Assembly (NCBI RefSeq): GCF_000144605.1
Contig: NC_014375.1
Location: forward strand, 124,001-188,000
Source of the DNA: Brevundimonas subvibrioides ATCC 15264
GTDB taxonomy: Bacteria; Pseudomonadota; Alphaproteobacteria; Caulobacterales; Caulobacteraceae
Length of the DNA: 64,000 nt
Direction of reading: 5' to 3'
Shown: positions 33,160 through 39,823 of the stretch, in pieces
How positions within the stretch are numbered: the first letter of the stretch is position 1
How the letters are laid out: each line of letters starts with the position of its first letter
The notes under the pieces: generated by a model
Databases searched by the model: none
Seen by the model: the letters and a program-made list of their open reading frames with translations, nothing else
Told to the model about the DNA's origin: nothing
Position numbers and translations under genes: made by a program

Positions 33160-34279
33160 CGGCGCGGCCCTCCAGCGCCGGGCGCAGCAGGCCGTCGCTC
33201 AGCGCCCGCACGACCGGCACAGCCACCGCATCCCCCATCAGCTTCAGCGCCGCCGTCTCGCCCTTCGGCAGGACATAGCTGTCCGGCAGCCCCATCAGCC
33301 GGGCGGCCTCCCGGCCGGTCAGGCGGCGGGCACGGACGACGCCGGCCTGGCACACGATCAGATACTGGCGCGAGGATCCGCCCGACGGCGTGCGCAGACA
33401 GCCCGCCAGGCCGTCGAACCGCAACTCCAGACGCTGGACCTTCTGCCCCCGCTCGACCCGGACCCGCCGAAAGCCGGCCGCGACCCGCCGCTCGCCGGAG
33501 GCCCGGGCGGCCTCCAGCCGGTCGCGGTGCAGGGGGGCGGTCAGGGCCATCAGGGCCCCGGTCTGCGCCGGCGTGAACCAGTCCACCGCCGTGTCCGGCT
33601 CCAGCAGAGCGGCCAGATCGAGATTGCGCCGGGGCGGCGCGGGCAGCGACCACCAGACCCAGGCCGCCTGCGCCCGCTGCGAAAGCCGTGTCCGGGCCGC
33701 GACCACCCGCGCGGAATGGAAGGGACCGACCGGGCCGGATGCCACCGGCCCCGACAGGCCCCGCATGGCAACGATGAACAGCCGGGGCCGGGACTGCGGC
33801 AGCCAGTGGGCCGCGTCCATCTCCAGCGCGCCGACGCGGTAACCCGCCCCGGCCAGGACGTCGCAGATCGTGCCGAAATCCTGCCCCTGCCCGGAGGTCA
33901 GCAGACCGGCAACGTTCTCGATGACGATGACCGGCGGCGCGCGCCCCTCCGTCTCCAGCGCCTCGATCAGCCGCCAGAACCCCCAGAAGGCCCCCGACCG
34001 CCGCGCGTCCAGCCCCCCGCGCGCGCCCGCCAGGCTGACGTCCTGACAGGGGGACGAGGCCCAGGCCAGATCGGCTCGCCCGGGCAGGTCGCCGGCGTCG
34101 AGGGTCCAGACGTCCCCGACATGGATGTCTCCCGCGTGGTTGGCCCGCCAGCTCGCGGCCTTGGCCCTGTCCATGTCGTTGGCGAACAGGGTCCGGAAGC
34201 CGTGCAGGCCCAGACCCGCCAGGCCGCCGCCGGCGAAGAACTCATAGACCGCGGGGGCCGGGCGCGCGCGAATCGACAT
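33125..34279 (-). CDS. DNA (cytosine-5) methyltransferase, solitary
   Basis: A 384-residue C5 DNA methyltransferase. Motif I is FAGGGLAGLGL, motif IV SSPCQDVSLAG holds the catalytic cysteine, motif VI is VIENVAGL, motif VIII PQSRPRLFIVA, and motifs IX-X are GCLRTPSGGSSRQYL and REAARLMGLPDSYVLP with GDAVAVPV. All catalytic motifs are intact. No restriction endonuclease or very-short-patch repair gene is adjacent, so it looks like an orphan methylase; the target sequence cannot be inferred. GC content looks like that of its neighbours, so a recent arrival is not obvious. Confidence 0.92.
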   Translation of the reverse strand: MSIRARPAPAVYEFFAGGGLAGLGLHGFRTLFANDMDRAKAASWRANHAGDIHVGDVWTLDAGDLPGRADLAWASSPCQDVSLAGARGGLDARRSGAFWGFWRLIEALETEGRAPPVIVIENVAGLLTSGQGQDFGTICDVLAGAGYRVGALEMDAAHWLPQSRPRLFIVAMRGLSGPVASGPVGPFHSARVVAARTRLSQRAQAAWVWWSLPAPPRRNLDLAALLEPDTAVDWFTPAQTGALMALTAPLHRDRLEAARASGERRVAAGFRRVRVERGQKVQRLELRFDGLAGCLRTPSGGSSRQYLIVCQAGVVRARRLTGREAARLMGLPDSYVLPKGETAALKLMGDAVAVPVVRALSDGLLRPALEGRAVSPASAFPGPT

Positions 34280-34384
34280 CCGGCGACGTTAGGCGCCCGA
34301 ACCTGACGACGCGACACCCCCCGCTTGACCCGGGCCGAACAAGCTGTGTTGTCTGAACGAACGTCGTTTCGAAAAGGACTCTCA

Positions 34385-34843
34385 ATGCGCCTGATCCTGT
34401 TGCCCGTCCTGTCCATCCTCGCCCTGTCCGCCTGCGCCGAAGCGGCCGAGCCGGCCGAAGCGCCCGCCGCGCCGGTCCAGGCCGCCACCCTCGGCAGCTT
34501 CGATCTGGCCCAGCCGATCCGCGCCATGGGGACCGAGCCCTTCTGGACGGTCGATGTGGCGGGCGGGACCATCGCCTGGCGCGACGAATCCGATCTGGTC
34601 GGCGATGTACCCACGCCGCGCTCGGGCCCTGCGGGGGCCCCGGCGATCAACGGCGCGACCGCTGTCTGGACGACACAGCTCAGCGACGGCACTCCCCTGG
34701 TGCTGACCCTGACGGCCGAGGCCTGCCCCGACACCGGCGAGGAGACCCGCGCCCTGAAATCCGTCGTCCAGATCGGCGACGTCCGCCACGAGGCTTGCGC
34801 AGACGCACGGAGCGTCTATCCCGAGGACAGTCCCACGACCTGA
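34385..34843 (+). CDS. Lipoprotein with GTEPFW motif, first of a tandem pair
   Basis: A 152-residue lipoprotein (MRLILLPVLSILALSAC, lipobox LSAC with Cys near 17) of the COG3650-like group, marked by RAMGTEPFWTVDVAGG. The C-terminal half has two cysteines (EACPDTG and HEACADA), probably a disulfide. Function unknown; relatives resemble MliC-like small beta-barrel folds. The ATG at 34385 follows AAAAGGA at 7 bases. The next gene encodes a clear paralogue, 17 bases downstream. Confidence 0.82.
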   Translation: MRLILLPVLSILALSACAEAAEPAEAPAAPVQAATLGSFDLAQPIRAMGTEPFWTVDVAGGTIAWRDESDLVGDVPTPRSGPAGAPAINGATAVWTTQLSDGTPLVLTLTAEACPDTGEETRALKSVVQIGDVRHEACADARSVYPEDSPTT

Positions 34844-34860
34844 TCCTCAGGAGAGTTCCG

Positions 34861-35319
34861 ATGCGCGCCTCGATCCCGGCCCTGACCCTCGTTCTCGCGC
34901 TCGGCGCATCGCTGGGCGGATGTTCAGCGGGCTCGGACGACACCGGCGAGGCGGCGCCCGCCACGGCTCCGGCCCCGGTGGTGATCGGCGGGATCGATCT
35001 GGTCCAGCCGCTGCGGGTTCTGGGCACGGAGCCGTTCTGGGCGATCGACGTGGCGCACGAGACCCTGGTCCTGACCCGGCCGGGCGTCGCCGACGTCACG
35101 GCCCCCACCTCCGACCCCGTGGTGACCGGCACCACGGCCGTCTACAGCGGCACGACCAACACGGGCCAGACGCTCGTCATGACGCTGATCGCCACCGAAT
35201 GTTCGGACGGGATGAGCGACCGGATCTATCCGCTGACGGCCAAGGTCGAACTGGGCGAGGAGACCCTCAACGGCTGCGGAAACACGATCCTGGCCCTGTC
35301 GCAGGCCCCCGCCCCCTAG
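34861..35319 (+). CDS. Lipoprotein with GTEPFW motif, second of a tandem pair
   Basis: A 152-residue lipoprotein (lipobox LGGC) of exactly the same length as its upstream neighbour and sharing its layout: a short Ala/Pro linker, DLVQPLRVLGTEPFWAIDVAH, a beta-rich body and two C-terminal cysteines (TECSDGM, NGCGNT). The pair probably arose by tandem duplication and has diverged a lot outside the GTEPFW core. AGGAG lies 7 bases before the ATG. Function unknown. Confidence 0.82.
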   Translation: MRASIPALTLVLALGASLGGCSAGSDDTGEAAPATAPAPVVIGGIDLVQPLRVLGTEPFWAIDVAHETLVLTRPGVADVTAPTSDPVVTGTTAVYSGTTNTGQTLVMTLIATECSDGMSDRIYPLTAKVELGEETLNGCGNTILALSQAPAP

Positions 35320-35322
35320 GCC

Positions 35323-35775
35323 TCAGGCGTCGCCGAGCAGCGGTCCCACGCCCGGCACGCTGCGCACGGCCTCGCCCAGCACGTCGCGTCCGGTCAGGGC
35401 CCGGACACGATCGCGCGCGGCGGGCAACAGCCGCTTGAGATCGGCCTTCGACACCCCGACGTCCTCCAGTTGGTCCAGCAGGCCCATGGCTTCAGCGACG
35501 GCCTTGCCGGACAGGCCGCCCGCGCCCGCGATCAGTCCGCCGAACAGCCCGCGTTTCGAGCGGGCCGCGCCCTCCGACCGGGCGGCGGCCTCCGCCCCTG
35601 GAACGGCGTCGAACAGGGCGACCACGGTCTCGCGCGCTGCATGGCGATCGAGCAGGCCCAGCGCGCCGGTCAGGGCGACGCGCGCCTGATCCTGGGACAG
35701 GCCGGAGTCGCCGGCGCTGAGCACGGTCAGATCGTCAAAGGTGAGGTCCTGCAGCATGGAGTCGCGGGCTATCAT
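35323..35775 (-). CDS. DUF2267/DUF2780-like helical protein
   Basis: About 150 residues without a signal peptide, mostly helical, with a glycine-rich centre (LFGGLIAGAGGLSGKAVAEAMGLLDQLEDVGVSKADLKRLLP) and VPGVGPLLGD at the C-terminus. This layout resembles DUF2267/DUF2780 proteins, whose function is unknown. Two Met codons compete: 35775 (MIARDSM) and 35757 (MLQDLTFDD). Neither has a ribosome binding site, so a leaderless mRNA from the short divergent promoter region is possible. It converges on the tandem lipoproteins, with three bases between stops. Confidence 0.65.
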   Translation of the reverse strand: MIARDSMLQDLTFDDLTVLSAGDSGLSQDQARVALTGALGLLDRHAARETVVALFDAVPGAEAAARSEGAARSKRGLFGGLIAGAGGLSGKAVAEAMGLLDQLEDVGVSKADLKRLLPAARDRVRALTGRDVLGEAVRSVPGVGPLLGDA

Positions 35776-35822
35776 GGCTGTTTTAACGCTTCCCGAACCG
35801 GTGCGGGTGCAAACATTCGCCC

Positions 35823-36926
35823 ATGACACCCGGTTCCGCACCCGCCGACCTGCGCCCCCTGACCGCCCTGCGTTTCTTCGCGGCCGCCTGGGTGGCACTC
35901 TATGCCTTCTGGCCCAACCTCGATGTGGCCGTGGTGCCGACCCTGGTAACCAAGGGCTATCTGGGCGTCGAACTGTTCTTCGTGCTGTCGGGCTTCATCC
36001 TCAGCCACGTCTATCTGGCGGCGCACGGCGAGAAGCGATTCAGCTACGGGACCTTCCTGTGGGCGCGGATCGCCCGGGTCTATCCGCTGCACGTCGCCAC
36101 CCTGATCGGCGTGGGCGTTCTGGGCCTGGCGGCGGTCGCCCTGGGCATGGCGATCGACGGCAACATCCTCAGCTGGCCCTCGCTGCCGGCCAACCTCCTG
36201 CTGCTGCACGCCTGGGGCCTGGCCCCGCAGGCGGGCTGGAACCACTCGTCCTGGTCCATCTCGGCGGAATGGTTCGCCTATCTGGCCTTCCCGGCCTTCG
36301 CCTTCGTGGCCTGGCGGCTGCGCGATCGGCCGGTCCTCGCCCTGGTCGGGGCCGCCGTCTTCATGATCGGCCTCTATGCCGCCTTCGAGGCGCTGGCAGG
36401 CTTTTCCCTGACCGAGGCGACCATCCGCTGGGGAGCCCTGCGGATCGTGCCGTGCTTCGCCCTGGGGTGTGCCCTCTACCTGGTTCATCGGCGATCAAGC
36501 CTGCCGCGGCCCGGCTGGATCTCGGCCGCCTGCGTCCTGGCCATGGCCGTCGCCGGATCCCTCGGGACCCCGGACGGCGTGGTGGTCCTGTTCGGCGGCG
36601 GCCTGATCCTGGCGCTGGCGTCCCTGCCCAACACCGGCTGGCTGGCGTCGCGCCCTGCGGTCTATCTGGGTGAGATCAGCTATGCCGTCTATATGGTGCT
36701 GGTGCCCTGGCAGTTGCTAGCGGTGAATCTGGCGGCCCGGGTCAGCGGAGCCGAGGACAAGAAGCTTCAACTTTTCGTGTGGCTGGCCGTGGTTCTGGCC
36801 CTGCCGATCGTGGCGGCCATCGCCTATCACCTGGTCGAACACCCCGCCCGGCGGGCCCTGCGCGGTCTCGCCGAGCGCCGGGCCGACCGTAACAGGCAGC
36901 GTCAACAGGCCGCCCAGCTCGCCTGA
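35823..36926 (+). CDS. Membrane acyltransferase (acyltransferase 3 family)
   Basis: A 367-residue integral membrane protein with about ten helices, of the Acyl_transf_3/OafA family that O-acylates surface sugars. LRPLTALRFFAAAWVALY carries the first helix and family arginine, GYLGVELFFVLSGFILSHVY the second, RIARVYPLH the conserved RxxRxxP-type loop and NHSSWSISAEWFAYL the characteristic W-S-x-E-W element. The catalytic first-helix histidine of many members is not seen. No polysaccharide genes adjoin it, so the acceptor is unknown. Confidence 0.87.
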   Translation: MTPGSAPADLRPLTALRFFAAAWVALYAFWPNLDVAVVPTLVTKGYLGVELFFVLSGFILSHVYLAAHGEKRFSYGTFLWARIARVYPLHVATLIGVGVLGLAAVALGMAIDGNILSWPSLPANLLLLHAWGLAPQAGWNHSSWSISAEWFAYLAFPAFAFVAWRLRDRPVLALVGAAVFMIGLYAAFEALAGFSLTEATIRWGALRIVPCFALGCALYLVHRRSSLPRPGWISAACVLAMAVAGSLGTPDGVVVLFGGGLILALASLPNTGWLASRPAVYLGEISYAVYMVLVPWQLLAVNLAARVSGAEDKKLQLFVWLAVVLALPIVAAIAYHLVEHPARRALRGLAERRADRNRQRQQAAQLA

Positions 36927-36949
36927 CGCGGGTGGTTCACGGCTCGTAA

Positions 36950-36968
36950 ACTATCGTCTAGGGATAGT
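36950..36968. repeat. Short inverted repeat in the CHAP-gene promoter region
   Basis: ACTATC and GATAGT are separated by seven bases, 30 bases before the CHAP gene ATG. It may be an operator; no known motif is recognised and six-base arms can arise by chance. Confidence 0.35.
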
Positions 36969-36997
36969 GCGGGCGTAACAGTCGGAAACAATCCAGC

Positions 36998-37537
36998 ATG
37001 ATGAAACGGCTCACTGCCGCCGCGGTTGCGGCGACCCTCGGTCTTTTCGCGCTCGCTCCGGCCGTTGTGGCCACGCCTGCGAGAGCCGAGGATCCCTACT
37101 GGCAGTGCGTGACGTTCGCGCGGATGTTCTCTGGAATCAACATCTTCGGCGATGCCTGGACCTGGTGGAACCAGGCCGTGGATCGCTTCCGTACCGGGCG
37201 CGCGCCCGAGACCGGCTCGGTTCTGGTGTTCCGCCCCGAGGGCCGGATGAGCCGGGGCCACGTCGCCGTCGTCTCCGACATCCTGACCGACCGAGTGATT
37301 CGCGTGACCCATGCCAACTGGGGCGGCAGCCGCGGCAAGGTCGAGGAGAACGTCACGGTCGTGGACGTCTCCGGAGCCAACGACTGGAGCCAGGTGAAGG
37401 TGTGGTACAACCCGATCCATGATCTGGGCACCACCGTCTATCCGACCTATGGTTTCATCTATAACGGCGCCCGCGACGCCTATGACGCCGGACGCCAGAT
37501 GGCCTCGAACGCGACGTCGGGCGGCGGCCAGCCCTGA
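36998..37537 (+). CDS. Secreted CHAP-domain amidase/peptidase
   Basis: A 179-residue exported protein with a signal peptide to about residue 31 (ending TPARA). The CHAP domain follows directly: catalytic cysteine in YWQCVTFARMFSG, histidine in MSRGHVAVVSDI, and HANWGG as third site. CHAP enzymes cleave peptidoglycan amide bonds. The domain fills almost the whole mature protein, with a short Tyr-rich tail and no cell-wall binding module. A second Met at 37001 is equally possible as start. Confidence 0.9.
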   Translation: MMKRLTAAAVAATLGLFALAPAVVATPARAEDPYWQCVTFARMFSGINIFGDAWTWWNQAVDRFRTGRAPETGSVLVFRPEGRMSRGHVAVVSDILTDRVIRVTHANWGGSRGKVEENVTVVDVSGANDWSQVKVWYNPIHDLGTTVYPTYGFIYNGARDAYDAGRQMASNATSGGGQP

Positions 37538-37566
37538 TCTTCTGACTTCGCGTTGAGGCGCGCCGC

Positions 37567-38532
37567 ATGATCCGCCTCTATCGCGCCGGCTGCGCGGCCT
37601 GCGAATCCGTCGAGATCGACGTCGCCGGTCCCTGGACGATGCCGCCCGACACGCTCTGGATCGACCTTATCGAACCGACGCGCGAGGAAGACATCGCGGT
37701 CGAGAAGGCCCTGGGCATCGCCATTCCCACACGCGAGGAGATGAGCGAGCTGGAAGCGTCCAGCCGCCTGTACCGCGAGGGCGGGGCCACCTATGTCACA
37801 GCCGACATCATCCACAACGGCGACGCAGACCTGCCCGGCAGCGACCCGGTGACCTTCGTGCTCACCGCCGGACCGATGGTCACCATCCGCTATTTCGATC
37901 CCCGCCCCTTCATCCAGTTCACCGACAAGCTCGAGCGCGATCCGTCGCTGTGCGCCACGGGCCTGGAGATGTTCCTGAACCTGATGGAGGCGATCATCGA
38001 CCGCGCCTCCGACGTGCTGGCCAAGACCGCGCACAAGGTCGAGGCCGTCGGCAACCACGTCTTTTCCGACAGCAAGCGCGTCGGGTTCGAACACCTGGTC
38101 ACCAAGCTGGGCCGCGCCCATATCGCCAATGCCCGGATCGAGCAGAGCCTGGCCGGCCTCGCCCGCGTCTTCGCCTTCGTCGGCTTCGACGACCGGATGG
38201 ACCAGACGCCGGAAGGCCGCGAGCACCTGAAGTCGCTCGCCAGCGACGCCGCCAGCCTGATCGCGCACAACCAGGCCGTGGCGGCCGGGATCAATTTCCA
38301 GCTGTCGGCGGCGCTCGGCTTCATCAACATCGAGCAGTCGTCGATCTTCAAGGTGTTCTCGATCTTCAGCGCCGTCCTGATGCCGCCGACGCTGATCGGG
38401 GCCATCTACGGCATGAATTTCGAGCATATGCCCGAGCTGCGCTGGGCGACGGGCTATCCGATGGCCCTGGTCGTCATGGCCGTCTCGGCCCTGCTGCCGC
38501 TGCTGTGGTTCCGGCGCAAGGGCTGGATCTAG
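37567..38532 (+). CDS. corA: CorA family divalent metal transporter
   Basis: A 321-residue CorA-type transporter. A large cytoplasmic domain (to about residue 258) is followed by two C-terminal helices, with the signature YGMNFEHMPEL at the pore mouth between them and a basic terminal FRRKGWI. Residues EGGATYVTADII and the long stalk helix (EGREHLKSLASDAASLIAHNQAV) are typical. It probably imports magnesium, with nickel or cobalt as alternatives. It starts 29 bases after the CHAP gene. Confidence 0.94.
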   Translation: MIRLYRAGCAACESVEIDVAGPWTMPPDTLWIDLIEPTREEDIAVEKALGIAIPTREEMSELEASSRLYREGGATYVTADIIHNGDADLPGSDPVTFVLTAGPMVTIRYFDPRPFIQFTDKLERDPSLCATGLEMFLNLMEAIIDRASDVLAKTAHKVEAVGNHVFSDSKRVGFEHLVTKLGRAHIANARIEQSLAGLARVFAFVGFDDRMDQTPEGREHLKSLASDAASLIAHNQAVAAGINFQLSAALGFINIEQSSIFKVFSIFSAVLMPPTLIGAIYGMNFEHMPELRWATGYPMALVVMAVSALLPLLWFRRKGWI

Positions 38533-38540
38533 TGGAAGGT

Positions 38541-38626
38541 TTAGTGAGTAGGGCTTAGGGCTTAGGGCGTGTTCTGAGGCACAAGACAACGATGCCTGGC
38601 CCTGGACCCTAAGCCCTACTCACTAA
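38541..38626. repeat. Inverted TTAGGGC-type repeat between corA and a convergent gene
   Basis: An exact 20-base inverted repeat: the left arm at 38541-38560 starts TTAGTGAGTAGGG and ends in tandem GGGCTTAGGGCTTAGGGC, and the right arm at 38607-38626 is its complement, 46 bases away. The unit is GGGCTTA rather than GGCAGTA, but the layout (G-rich heptamer arrays facing each other in a gene gap) is the same as at 1337 and 19883. It could act as a bidirectional terminator. Confidence 0.88.
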
Positions 38627-38636
38627 GCCCTCAGCT

Positions 38637-39500
38637 TCACCATTCCGGCTTGATCGACAGCTGGAACGCCACAAGGCCCTCGGTGACGTCGTTGTCGATG
38701 CCGCGTCCGCTGCGCATGCCCTCGGCCTCGATCTCGCGATAGACGATCCCGAACGAGCCCTGCATGTCGCCGCGCCGCAGGGCGATGCCGACCGAGGCGT
38801 CGCCCAGGAAGTTGCCGCTGTCGTGGCTGACGCCGGAGCGGGCGTAGTCGCCGTCACGGTTGCGGGCGAAGTTGTAACCGACGGCCGTCCCCGACCCGGC
38901 GGCATAAAGATACCAGCGGGCGCGCTGGCCGAAGGCGGCGCTGCCTTCGGGCACCAGCCGGTCGATGCCGCGTCCGATCTTCAGCGTCGCCCCGGCCTCG
39001 GCCAAACCGCCCCGGTCGCCGACCCCAATGCCGGCGTGCGGCGTCAGGCTGACCTCCAGCCCGGAGGCGGTGTAGCCCCGCGCCACCGGCCAGCCCCGCG
39101 TATAGCTGACGTCATAGCCCTCGGCCTGGAAGGCGCCCTGGTCCAGCGGCGAGACCGGCAGGGGGGCCCCGTCGGCGCGACGCAGCTCGCCGCGGGCCCG
39201 CATCCGCAGCCGGTCGGCGTGGCCGTCGCCCTCGATCCAGACGTCGTGGGTCGTGGCGGCGGCGAAGGGATTGCGCATGTCGGTGGGCGCAAAGGCGTCC
39301 TCGACCTCGAGGCCGGGTCCGAACGCGGCCCCGGTGGCCACGGTGAGGGCGGTGGGGGTGTTGAGCCGGGCGGTGATGGTGCTGGCCGAGGCCTGCTCGC
39401 CTTCGGACCAGTTCTGGTTCACCCACGTCTGCGCGGAGGCCGGGACCGCCAGGGTCGCCAGGGACATCACGCTCAACGCAAGTCGCACCAGATAAGGCAA
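38637..39500 (-). CDS. Exported outer-membrane-barrel-like protein (LpxR-like), predicted stress-regulon member
   Basis: A 287-residue protein with a signal peptide ending PASAQ. The mature part alternates hydrophobic and polar residues with many Gly and aromatic residues, and ends in a beta strand (LVAFQLSIKPEW), as expected for an outer-membrane barrel. GVGDRGGLAEAGATLKIGR, RWYLYAAGSGTAVGYNF and SVGIALRRGDMQGSFGIVYRE recall LpxR/DUF2219 lipid A deacylases, but I cannot confirm the catalytic residues. The start is taken as TTG at 39500, because GGGAGG lies 5 bases before it; GTG at 39512 is the alternative. An exact EcfG promoter lies upstream. Confidence 0.68.
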   Translation of the reverse strand: MPYLVRLALSVMSLATLAVPASAQTWVNQNWSEGEQASASTITARLNTPTALTVATGAAFGPGLEVEDAFAPTDMRNPFAAATTHDVWIEGDGHADRLRMRARGELRRADGAPLPVSPLDQGAFQAEGYDVSYTRGWPVARGYTASGLEVSLTPHAGIGVGDRGGLAEAGATLKIGRGIDRLVPEGSAAFGQRARWYLYAAGSGTAVGYNFARNRDGDYARSGVSHDSGNFLGDASVGIALRRGDMQGSFGIVYREIEAEGMRSGRGIDNDVTEGLVAFQLSIKPEW

Positions 39501-39593
39501 CGGTCCTCCCACAGCCCGTTAACAGCGCACAGAGTGCACCGAAAAACAGGGCCGTCCAACCGCGATTTTGTGACAAGGCCCTGACGCCTGCGC

Positions 39594-39618
39594 AACGCGG
39601 GGTAGAGGCACCGGTTCC
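39594..39618 (-). promoter_or_regulatory. EcfG (sigT) promoter of the outer-membrane protein gene
   Basis: On the minus strand GGAAC (39618-39614) and CGTT (39597-39594) are 16 bases apart. The predicted start codon at 39500 lies about 90 bases downstream. The 323-base gap from 39501 to 39823 otherwise holds only the repeats at 39698-39819. Confidence 0.82.
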
Positions 39619-39697
39619 CGCACCCCGCCGCCACGCGCGAATTCCCCCGGCAGCGGGTAAAACCAGACCGGGTCCCGGCCGCCTTTCAGCCCGCCCC

Positions 39698-39819
39698 GCG
39701 CTCAAGCAGCGAGGCTCCGCGAGCCGAGGGATAGCGCCCCACTTCACAAGATGCGCTCAAGCAGCGCGCGACCGCGTCGCGCGCGGTAGCGCCCTTACAT
39801 CGGTGCGCGGTAGCGCCCC
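39698..39819 (+). repeat. Tandem GCTCAAGCAGCG...GGTAGCGCCC elements
   Basis: Two full elements (39698-39740 and 39753-39794) and a third 3' fragment (39803-39819). The first reads GCGCTCAAGCAGCGAG, GCTCCGCGAGCC, GAGGGATAGCGCCCC. The second has a CGCGCGACCGCGTCGCGCGCG hairpin in the middle, differing in sequence but keeping a stem, so pairing rather than sequence of the core is conserved. They lie immediately downstream of the nrdA stop. Confidence 0.82.
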
Positions 39820-39823
39820 TAAC

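Noticed and set aside
33125..34279. Restriction-modification island around the C5 methyltransferase
   Set aside because: Neighbours on both sides are housekeeping or lipoprotein genes with the same composition; no nuclease, integrase or direct repeats are visible.
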